This document shows positions 1 to 8,985 of a DNA stretch of 64,000 nt, one piece after another. The position numbers were made by a program, and so were the translations under genes. The number at the start of each line of letters is the position of its first letter. Positions within the stretch are counted from its first letter, which is position 1. Location: contig JARKIF010000043.1 in assembly GCA_029378245.1 (NCBI GenBank), forward strand, positions 1 through 64,000, in the 5' to 3' direction. The DNA is from Roridomyces roridus (taxonomy: Eukaryota; Basidiomycota; Agaricomycetes; Agaricales; Mycenaceae). Below the pieces are notes generated by a model. It was not told the origin of the DNA and searched no databases. It worked only from the letters and a program-made list of their open reading frames with translations.

Positions 1-1993
1 CGAGACATGGACGATGGAGGCTGGGAAAGCCAAGAGGAGCCAGATCCCATAGGTTTGAGGGCGGGAGGCTGAGGCGACAATAACTGCGCTGCCGGCGGCG
101 TTGCAGAATTGTAAGACGGACGCGGTGAAGGAGACGGTCTTCCTGGCTTGAAGTCCTTGTAATCCCCGTCGTACTTGTACGAGTGGGTGCTAGTCGTGCC
201 CGCCAGACCCGTTCGCAACAGCCGCGCCTCGCCCAAAGTCGGCGCAGGCTTCTCCCCGCTGCCCAATCCACCAAGCCCCTCGAACGCATCCTTGTCCTTG
301 TCCTTCCCGCCCCGTTGCACCACCAACGAGCCCGTAAACGCCGGTTGTCGCAGAGGTGGAGAAGTGACGTTGGAAGGTTTGACGGTCTTGCCGTTGGGCT
401 CGAGCGAATCCCAAAGCTTCTCGGCGAAATCGTCGCCAAACCCTTTACTCGGACTCGAGTCACCACCACCATTCCCACCGCGAGCGAGCCACGCGTCGTC
501 CATAGCGCTACGTTTGGGTAAGCTGGTACCGCTCTTGACAGTAGCAGCCTTCCACGCCTTTTCCTCCTCGTCGAGCCAATTCTTGGCCTGCGGCGGCTGT
601 TGTGGCGGCTGAGGCTGCGTTCGCTCCTTTTGAGGACTGGAGGTACGCGGCCGCGAAGGCGAAGCACCTTGCTGCTGCGGTTCTGGCCTTCCACGACGCA
701 TGGGTGCAATCGCCTCGAGAACCTTGTCGCGCGCCTGCACGCCAGCATTGGGATTCCGTTGCTGCTGCGAACGATAGGTGACGGTGCTCTCGAGCGGGTT
801 GGAGGTCTGGGAAGTGGAGAATTGCGTCTGGTTAGGACGAGGGGAGAGGGGTTGAGGAGCAGGGATGGTGTATGTGAATTGGGATTTGGTGCCACGTAGT
901 CGATGCACGAGCGCCAATAGCTCGAATACCGAAGGCCGTTGGGCGCCGTGTTCGCGCAGCATGGATGCTAGATATTTGATGTCAGTCGTAAACTTGTAAT
1001 TCGAGTCAAGACACGTACCTATTAGTGAGTTCATCTGGCCCGAATACACCGGATATGGCGGAATGCGGTACTGGACGTTAAGAATGGCAAGCGGGCCGTG
1101 TTCTTCGAAGGGGGTGGTGTAGTAGCAGAGCTTGTATAGCAAAACGCCGAGCGCCCAGACGTCACTCTTCTCGTCAACCGGACGGCGCAGATACGGGTCG
1201 ACCATCTCTGGAGCTCGGTACTGCAAAGTCGTGTGCCGATTCAGATCAGCCTCAAGAGCGCGAATCTCCTGTGTCGTGGCTGGTGGGCGCGGGGCAACCG
1301 TCGTAGCAGAACCAAAGTCGCATAGCTTGAACGACGTCGCAGAGGATTGGAGGATATTCTCGACTTTGAGATCACGGTGCAGCAGCGGAGGCCGAGAATT
1401 GTGCATGTAAGCGACACCCTCGCATACGTCGACGAATATCTGCAGGATTTCGGCCTCTGTAAGTCGTTCTCGTAGCCTCCGATTCATCATGTCGATGATT
1501 CCGCCACCTGAAAAGGTATTTAGAACCAGATTCAGGAATCCAATAGCCAGCAAGACGCACCAGGGCAAAACTCCATGAGAATGAAAACCTCGTACATCCC
1601 ATTCGCCATCCTATGCCAGGCCGCGTCGATGAGATGGACAATATTCGGGTGTCCCTTTAGTAAGCGCTAGAGCAACAGATTCATCCTCGACTGTCGCAGA
1701 ACAAGTGCACCGACAACGGACCATGATGTCGACCTCCTTCTTGACTTCAGTGAGCATGGCATCGTTGGCAACCGCGATGCGTTTGAGGACATGGTGGGTA
1801 GTGTTGTAGACCGGGGTCGCCGTCCGGACGAGGTAGACGTGGGCGAAACCACCTGGAGAAGGACGGATCAGCGTCGTCATTGGCTTGCTGGTCGGTGAGA
1901 CATGCCTTGGGAGAGGTAGCGCTCGACCTGGACGGTGTATTTGTTCACTGAGATGGATTGGCCCGGGACCAGCGTTCCTGGTTGCTGGGCCAT
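1..1993 (-). CDS. Ark/NAK-family serine/threonine protein kinase (3' end cut by window)
   Basis: Numb-associated/Ark1-Prk1-type kinase; in fungi these act on actin patches and endocytosis. Five exons visible: 1906-1993, 1723-1852 (approx. to 1722), 1561-1666, 1019-1507, and 967 down past position 1. Start ATG at 1993 gives MAQQPGTLVPG. Kinase landmarks in order: glycine loop GGFAHVYLVRT directly after the first intron, Lys in HHVLKRIAV, LLHRDLKVENIL catalytic loop, KLCDFGSATT, TLQYRAPEMVD. After about 300 residues comes a Pro/Gln/Ser-rich tail (QPQPPQQPPQAKNW) that runs off the window, as expected for this family. The first intron (1853-1905) starts with GC and ends with AG; using it is the only way to join YLSQ to GGFAHVYL. 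The other introns are GT-AG, 51-55 nt. Family assignment is firm; the exact start is less so, since the frame is open a little upstream. Confidence 0.9.
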
Positions 1994-2102
1994 CCCAGTG
2001 TAGTGGTGGTTGTCGAGGAAGACGGATTTGGCAGACTGATGATGCCGGCACTTTAGGAGAGGGAAGAGAATTTTCTAATTTATTTTACAGATCTAGCGTA
2101 TA

Positions 2103-3060
2103 CTATACAGAGTCACCATCCGAATCCTCATCTCCTCCAATCTGGAACGGTGTCCGCCGTGGTCCTTTCCCGTTGCCCAACAACGACCGCGCGACATCAG
2201 GGCCTGTGCCTGCCTCCCAAGCAGCAGCCTCGTGAGGGTACCTAGTCCCCACGCCGTCCACACGCTCCGTGTCGTTGGCCAGTCCCATGGTCAGTGCAGC
2301 AGCGTCTGCGCGTGCAAGATTCGACTGCATTGGATGAATGAAGATTTCAGGCTTGGACCTCGACCGGGGCCGCTGGAAGGTAGCGTGGACATCCTCGCAG
2401 TCGGGCTCTGGGATGGAGGTGTAGTTGTGCAGACTGGACGTGGCTTGTGAGCAATACGTGTAGATAATCAAGTTAACGCACTCGCGACGGTGCGGCGTCC
2501 GCAATTCGATAAAGAACTGGCATATTCCAAGTGTAGCGACCTGTGGAAATCAATTGGAAACCAGCAACCGCAGCGCGTCACCCATACCAGGACTAGAAGC
2601 AATCTAAAAAAACAGTCAATTAGTCGACGTAGCGACTTTGAATAGTACAACGCACCCAGCGTGCATACTCATCGCAATAAGCATGTATGCGCTATGACCC
2701 TTTCGTGAATAGACCTCATTAATGCCACGAAAGACTCACAGTCGCAAGGAAACCACGACCGAATACATCCCTGACCGCCAGAGGGCGTTCGCACCCCGCG
2801 ACCGAGCAACCCAACCGGGGCTCCAGTGATGTTCCGACGCAAACGTGAGGAGTCTTGGGGCGCAGTTAGCATCGTTGGTAACAAACACGGTGACTGTCTC
2901 CTCACCTCTCCAGAGCGCATACGAGGCTGGTTAGGAGTGCCCCGAGTAAGAACCCGCCCAAAGAGTCGACATGGATGGATGAGAAGAGTACGTGGTCGCC
3001 CGTGAAGCCCCAATGAAGGGCGTCGTGGAAGGCGTCGGCGGAAGAAGTGCTTGAAGCCAT
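2103..3060 (-). CDS. Ctr-family (SLC31) copper transporter
   Basis: High-affinity copper uptake protein of the plasma or vacuolar membrane. Six exons: 2906-3060, 2740-2853, 2656-2691, 2588-2603, 2482-2540, 2103-2433. Residues about 17-60 carry the first membrane segment (FTGDHVLFSSIHVDSLGG then LGALLTSLVCALER). After a hydrophilic linker come the other two helices, LRLAYMLIAMSMHAGLL and VLVATLGICQFFIEL, which match the Ctr pattern of paired helices before the C-terminus, including a Met-x3-Met pair (MLIAMSM: M-LIA-M). The helix pair appears only when a 16-nt microexon (2588-2603) is kept between two introns of 47 and 52 nt. The cytoplasmic tail is long, ends GGDEDSDGDSV and has no obvious Cys cluster. 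ATG at 3060 chosen because the next upstream Met adds an unlike extension. Sure of the family, fairly sure of all splice sites. Confidence 0.82.
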
Positions 3061-3696
3061 TGAAATTGTGCCCCTTTCGCTACTCAAGTTTCGAGCTGGT
3101 GGATTTGCTGGTCAAGGGAGATGGCCAAAGGCAATTTCAAGCCGAATTTAAGGGAACCAGGAGCTTCTCAGGATGACGGTTGGGAGAGAGGATGGAAGGA
3201 CGAATGAAGGTGGGATGATGACATGCGCGCCGTAACACTGGCATGCCAATGAGCTGTTTTTATACGCTGTGTCCGAATATAATATGCGTTCCAATTTACA
3301 CCGCCGAAAGCTGCAGCACCCCGGCATCCAAGGCCAGATGATTGTAGTGGTAGAAGGAAAAAGAGCCGTTGATTTTCCATCACGGCGCCCGTTACCCACT
3401 AATGAAATACGCATCGCTCGACGAGCTTTATTAACCCAGAAAAGCGCAGAGGGGCTATATACCGAACCAGGCGCACCTCCTGCGCGGCCTACTTCAAGTT
3501 CCTCCCATCCAATCTCCTCACTGCAACAAAACGACTGTGGTCTGCTCGAAGCTTTCATGCTGCTTCATAGCAGATACGGTCGCCGAAGGTCGATGCTGCA
3601 TATTACTAGACGGAAAGAGGAATGAATCAATTATGGCTACACTTCCACGGGATACACATCGAGAAAAGAAGAAGAATAAGATATGACAGCCCCTTC
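3061..3696. other. Intergenic, promoter side of the copper transporter
   Basis: Lies between the start of the Ctr gene and the stop of the next minus-strand gene. I see no coding frame with family resemblance and no repeat; open frames here are short and lack splice partners. Confidence 0.5.
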
Positions 3697-4697
3697 CTAT
3701 ATCGGATTCATCCAATTGTCCTCGTCCTCATCTTCCTCTTCAGAGTCCTACATACGCGCGTCAAGTCAATACTGAGGCGGGAAATGAATGACTCACGAAG
3801 CCGTCGTCAGACTCAATGTCCCAGTCTCGGATTCGTGAGCCTGCTCCGTTGGCGATTGGCTTGGCAAGTTGCGCGCTGGGCTTTGCGAGTTCAGCGCAGG
3901 GTTTCCCGGACCGAGCACTACATAGGAAATGATTGGTTAACCGGAATGTGCTGCAACAAGAATTCTTACAGATAGAGGTCGTAAGATCGTAAACCCTCGT
4001 GGATGAGGCCGACGAACAGGGCGTACATGATGTTCATCTGCTCGGCGTGCACGACCTCACTCTGGTCCGTCCAAAGGATGCCAAGGAGGAGGTAGAACAT
4101 TTTGGCACATTGACGACCGTAAAACTTGACCTTGTAATCGCCGTATCTCATCTGTCCCACGAGGAGACTAAGAACAGGAGGGGAGCAAATGACTTGTCGA
4201 AGAATCTGCAGCAGCCTGAGTTTGATCGACGCAGAAAACGAGGGAGGGACCTACAGCTTCAACGCCAGGCTCCATGGCGGTCTGGTACTCGTCGACGGCC
4301 TCGATGTAGACGGCCGAAAAGACCAACGGAAGTGCAGATTGGCCTGGAGTTGATGAGGAACGTCCTGGGACGATTCGTAGGAACACGCACCAAGTTCTAT
4401 CAAATCATCTGGAGCCGGCCCCATCCTGCAGCTGGTACTGGCCCGGTCCCAGGCCTCCCGACTTGTTGACGTGAGGACAACCGGATACGTCTCCTGCGAC
4501 TGGCCCGCGAGATGCACCACATCTTTTAGGATGGATTTATGGAGCTTCTGAGTTTCGGCAGCTACAGCGCGAGCAGCTTTGGCGACTGCTTTGTCAGCCG
4601 CAGCCGCAGCCGCAGCGGCCTTGGTTGCGAGCGAATGGTGGGCAGACGACGAGGAGGCTGAAATCGAGGCCTTTTTCGACCCGCGGCGGCGACCCAT
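3697..4697 (-). CDS. Hypothetical protein, 267 aa, Ala-rich N-terminus and acidic C-terminus
   Basis: Not recognised. Five exons: 4391-4697, 4255-4343, 3970-4205, 3797-3917, 3697-3747, joined by GT-AG introns of 47-52 nt with consistent phase. The N-terminus is MGRRRGSKKASISAS followed by an Ala/Lys run (residues about 25-45, likely helical). The middle is the most protein-like part: LVFSAVYIEAVDEYQ, then QMRYGDYKVKFYGRQCAK and MFYLLLGILWTDQSEVVHA with a hydrophobic segment, then NIMYALFVGLIHEGLRSYDL. The C-terminus is RDWDIESDDGF followed by DSEEEDEDEDNWMNPI, a strongly acidic tail found only after splicing the last two introns; that regularity supports the model. It could be a peripheral membrane or complex subunit, but no known domain is visible to me. 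Confidence 0.7.
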
Positions 4698-5901
4698 GAT
4701 GAACGACGAGATTGAAAGAAAAGTAGGCGAGAGAGAGCTAGGGCCGGCGAGGTGTGTGCGCAAGAGGGTTTGATGAGGGTTCGCGAGAGGAGGAGGAGGA
4801 GGAGGAGGAGCTGGTGGTGGTGGTGGTACAGGACAAGCTGGAGACGATCACGCGTTTGGTCGCGCTACAGGCGCATTGTCTGGCCATTCCAGAGCATTCG
4901 GTGCTATTGAGACTCTTGGCCGTCCGCAGCACTACCAGCGTCCGCGACCCAGCTCGACAGTCAATGCATTCTCCACCATAACGCCCGCAGCGACAATCTG
5001 ACACGCGGCAACACTCCTTCCTCTGAAGAATGGCAAGTCAGCACCGTAGTCCGTGGTGCTGCAGCTCTTCCCGTACCGCTGCATGCAGGCTGCTCGAGTG
5101 CTCGAAGAAGAAGGAAGAGAAAGATGGTTACAGAAGTCGGGTGCAGATCCTCCGAAACGGGATCATGACCCGAAAATTTAATACGGACTCTAGTCTCTCA
5201 TAGACTCTCACGTTGAGCAGGATGAGCTCAGGATGAAGAGGTAGAAGGAGATAATTCAGACATATATGTGCTACACTGGACTCTAGACCCTGTCGGGAAC
5301 TTGAAAGGTTTACAGAAGCAAATTGATTCCATGTACACAATACGACAATGGGGAGCGAAGGACCCTAGAGAATAGGTCGGCTGAGGCAGCGAAGGTGGAA
5401 AGGACGACGTACCCGACGATGACCAAGGGCCTGCCGGAGAGAAAGGCGTTTGCGAAGAATCCGATGGCCTATGGGTTAGCAATCCACATACCTCGAGCGC
5501 GGCTCGTCATTCTCCCTACCCTGCCTTACGTCCTGGCTTTGATAGTCTTGTATAGTTTGTGCTTGAGAGGTAGCCAAAATCGCTTGGAAATATTGGATGG
5601 ACTTTCTGTGATTCCGTCAGCATATAGCGCTTGGGCTTGCAATTCTCCTGTGTACCTCGATGAAAACTGCAAGCGCGGCTCGCCAATCTCGCTACCCTTC
5701 CTCCCGTCTTTGATCGTCGTGTATAATGCGCCTTGGTGATCTTCGAGTCGCAAGTAGAGTTCGCGCGCGGCAGACGAGTGCCGGAAAGTGCCAATTCATA
5801 ATGTCTTCGAGCACCTGGGATAGTTGGGGGTAATTTGCGTGGTTGTGAATAGGATGTTGGCAGGCGTGGATGTGTAAAGCATTACAGTCATACGTCGAGG
5901 A
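4698..5901. other. Unresolved 1.2 kb: microsatellite, local duplication, one membrane-like fragment
   Basis: A GAG/GGT trinucleotide run sits at about 4787-4830. On the minus strand, about 5320-5470, one frame reads GFFANAFLSGRPLVIVGYVV followed by LSTFAASADLFSRVLR, which looks like a membrane helix, and it can be joined by an intron (about 5473-5528) to an upstream frame, but neither a start nor an end can be fixed. The segments 5492-5554 and 5668-5724 are diverged direct copies of each other. No gene is called here; a small membrane-protein gene or its relic is possible. Confidence 0.3.
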
Positions 5902-7344
5902 TCATTCCAGAGGTAGTCGGAGAGCCACCATGGGAATCAAAGCGGAGGTGGATGTCGACGTCCGTGGATGCTTGCGGGGAGTAAGAAGAGGCCGACGAGG
6001 GGTTGACGGTGACAGTCCTAAGGTAGTCTCCAGCGTAAAAGACGGCGAAAGAGTGATGGAGAAATCGCCAGAGGAGGTGCGGTTACGTTTGTGCGCGTCG
6101 GGACGTGAAAGTCGGGAAGCTGCGGGCGTTGCCAGGGTCGACGATTTCTTGGGCAGCGTTGGCCGCGGTGTGCTTGGGTCCTACGAGCCAGTAAGCACCT
6201 CGATAATTGACGTATGAAGGCACAAACCTCGTAATCGACGCAGAGATCCTCCAAATCCAGGTAGCGGGCACGCGATCCGTTATCTTCACATTGCGTCAGT
6301 GCTCGGGAGACCAGGAGCCAAAGAGCATAGCATACCGTATTTACGGGTAGTAGCCAGAGGAACCAGAGGCCTCGAGCGATTCGTTTTCGAAGGAGACGCC
6401 ACTGGCGCTTGTGCCTGGAAGGACGGTCAGGACACGTATATTGAGGAAAAAATGTGAAATACCGGCGGGAGGAGGTCCCAGATCGTGGCCTTGATTAGAC
6501 GCTTGATCTTGCATGACTGGTAGAGAGCGAGAAGAGCGTGGTCCTCTGGAAGATGATGGTGAGCCACTCGGTACACGAAATCTGGAGCAGACAAACCTGG
6601 ACTCGACTGATGGGCACTCCGCAAATCGTTCTGTATTGGAGGTAGCCTATAGAGCGAATGAGGGGAAACAAGCGAGAGGAGAAGCCCAAACTCACAACTG
6701 GCGACGCGCCTGGGCTCCCACCTCCACGAGGGACGTAAAGATGGGAACAAGAAAACGCTCCAGCATACCGACGCCCTCCACGTCGTCTGCCAATGCCCCG
6801 ATCCAAACGATAAACGCAGTCTCGGCACAACCTTCCTCGATAGAGACCGCCTCTTCGTCGGCAATTTGATGCATAAGCACACCAAGGACGCCTCCCGTAA
6901 AAATGCAAGTCTCGAGACACTGTATGACAAGATGAGCTCTACATCGAGAGACGAGGACGGGCGCAGCGTACCTCGATCAAACCCTCCTCGCTTCCACCCC
7001 GAAACAAAGGCAACGTCCGGATGGCCTCGCCAAACGCAGCATGAAGTCGGTACCATCCTATGATCCCGATATCTCAGCGACGACCTCACCAAGTTGCAGC
7101 AGTGCATACCTATTGCAGCGAGACGGTTCTTGGAATCGGGAGAGGCAGTTACGGCGGCGTGCCACGCAGATTCGGAATCGGGGATACAAGGCCTTGTGAA
7201 GTCGCTGTCGGGTGCCACTATGGAGTCGCGCATAGCCCGGTTGACGTGTTGGTCGACTTTCTCGAGCGGCGGAGCAGAGAGATCTTCATGAGTCGCGTCC
7301 TGCGTGGGTTTGGGGTTCCGTGAGGAGATGTCGCCCGTCGACAT
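5902..7344 (-). CDS. Hypothetical protein, 363 aa, Ser/Pro/Arg-rich C-terminus
   Basis: Not recognised. Eight exons: 7110-7344, 6972-7057, 6696-6919, 6597-6646, 6463-6545, 6336-6414, 6228-6283, 5902-6180; seven GT-AG introns of 47-52 nt and a total of 1092 coding bases keep one frame. Start ATG at 7344 (MSTGDISSRNPKPTQ). Residues about 75-185 form a compact hydrophobic, probably helical region (WYRLHAAFGEAIRTLPL, CLETCIFTGGVLGVLMHQIA, MLERFLVPIFTSLVEVG). A basic stretch follows (YQSCKIKRLIKATIWDLLPP), then a motif RARYLDLEDLCVDYE, and the last 90 residues are Ser/Thr/Pro/Arg-rich and probably disordered (TPRRPLLTPRKHPRTSTS). It may be a regulatory or scaffold protein; I would not go further. 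Confidence 0.72.
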
Positions 7345-7736
7345 GGAGGAAAGGAGAGAGTGCAGTGATTGGTCACGCGATCACGTCGAACCTTGCTCAA
7401 ACCCATTTCAATTTGCTACCATGTCTTTCTCAGCTGGAAAATTCGCTTCTTTTCTCTGCGACCCGAGTCAGTCTCACCTCTCTAGTGTTACAAGTCCCAA
7501 AAACTTCGTCTATCTTGCTCGACGACCGGGTGTCTTGTTTCTGCTCGAAAATTCGGACTTCTGGCAGCTCTCAGTCTTGAATGTGGCGGGAATCTTTCAC
7601 GGTAAGTTGAATTGCTTTGGTCTGCTCCTTCCTCTATCTCTCCAATCGATATTTAATCGGCCATCCAGGCATTTCTCGGGAAACGTGCACTACATGGACT
7701 CCCCCAAAACAGCCAGACTACAAAATAGGGAGGGTT
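7345..7736. other. No gene seen
   Basis: Divergent spacer between the minus-strand hypothetical gene and the decayed fragments beyond. Open frames here show no family likeness. Confidence 0.4.
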
Positions 7737-8160
7737 TCATTCAAACCACCAATTGAAATTGTTTTCCACAGCTTGTGGAACCACCGCGTTCGGAAGAGTC
7801 ACCCCATCCTCCGCGCCATCAACCTGGTCCGCAAACTCCTGGTGGGACGCGAACCGTTTGCACATGGTCTTAGAGAGGTAAATAATACACCCCTCCCGCC
7901 GCGAACAAGAACTATAGGCAGCCAGGGACGGTACCGTGCGCCAGCATCTCGACCTTCCCAACTCTTTGAAAGGTTTGTCGATTTTAAGCTTTCCCTCGTC
8001 ATGCGTTCGATGTTTCCTGAACAGGACGATGTCAAATTTCTTCCAATCGGTTGACCACATTCCGCCCCAGTCTTTGCGGATCGCCGGGTCGGTACACTAA
8101 TCTGCGCAGATACTCTGGATTGCCGCACGTCTTTCCTGCCCGAAGTTATTCTTAATCGCA
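7737..8160 (-). pseudogene. Decayed copy of the 165-aa family found at 34987-35534
   Basis: Reading the minus strand downward, three frames in turn match the intact gene at 35 kb: WSTDWKKFDIVLFRKH against WSTQWKEFELIRFWLI; GKLKIDKPFKEL against GQLKIDKLFKEI; then KRFASHQEFADQ against KKFASHQEFVDY, and VVPQAVENNFNWWFE against DVPQAVESDFKWW. The middle (where the intact protein has the IYFLFAAGGEYYMWEYYNE region) is frameshifted and shortened, and the 5' end with the start exon is unrecognisable. A neighbouring OYE relic lies just beyond on the other strand, as if the OYE/165-aa gene pair had been copied together. Homology is clear from conserved order; function is presumably lost. Confidence 0.75.
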
Positions 8161-8319
8161 CTGATACATTATTTCAGGGCTCGACGCGGATAAAGAAATA
8201 TACACTGCTTGCTCGTCGACAGTGCATTTCGCCAGTACTGGGTCATACCCTCGATCTATCCTCCTCTTGGGGATCCATGTTGGGTGGTTTCATGTCAAAT
8301 GACTTGATTTCTCGTCCAG

Positions 8320-8985
8320 CGTACCAGTGGCGGCAAACAATTGCTCAGTTGGTGCCTCAGTACGCTCACCCGCGAGTACGTCTCGATTAATCATTTGCAC
8401 CGACGCTGGCTCGCTCCGAGCGGGGTGGCTCATATTTGACAGAATCCGGTACTTACCTCTAACCTTGGCCCATCCAAGAATTCATTCAGCTCCACACCAC
8501 AGCCGCCTCCAACGCGGCTCCAAGGGCGGCTTTGACGGCCAGTCAGCGGATACTTCCTCGACCGATTCCTACAAGACCACAGTTTCGGAAGGAACGACAT
8601 CGAGAACAGAACCGCGCGCGTTCGCTTTCCACTCAAGTCACGGACGTCGTCGAGCAGAAGGACTGCTTTGTGAATGCGCCCCGTGGGTACTTTACTCGGT
8701 GATCCCTGCAATGCTGTATTCGCTATGATCGCTGCCCTGTCTCCAGATACCCAATTCGACGACCCCGAACCCACGTACGCGCACGTCGTCACGGAGCTGC
8801 GCGATCGCTAACTCGACCTGGCTTACCTCCACGTCGTTAGCCCTCGTGAGGATGGCTCGACAACGGTCGGAATCAAGGACTTCTCCAACGATTTCATTGG
8901 CGACATCTGGGACTCCCGCCTGCTCACCAGCGTTGATGATTGCGCTCCCAGTCGACAGCGCTGAGGAAAAGGGCGCCTCAGTCGC
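8320..8985 (+). pseudogene. Old Yellow Enzyme relic
   Basis: Decayed copy of the OYE genes at 17.4, 25.6 and 33.5 kb. Recognisable pieces in order: EFIQLHTTAASNAA (about 8479-8520; intact copy has EFVQLFATAASNAV), a frame-shifted trace of the N-R-A-R-F-P-L segment near 8605-8650, a trace of the SPWGTFNG motif near 8680, then DDPEPTYAHVVTELRDR (about 8758-8810) running into an in-frame TAA, LDLAYLHVV, and SNDFIGDIWDSRLLTS (about 8884-8935). The N-terminal third, with the start and the first intron, is not recognisable. Multiple stops and shifts make this the most decayed of the four OYE copies. Confidence 0.72.

Noticed and set aside
4787..4830. GAG/GGT run as a possible CRISPR-like or tandem array
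   Set aside because: Plain trinucleotide microsatellite; no spacers, and CRISPR arrays are not expected in fungi.
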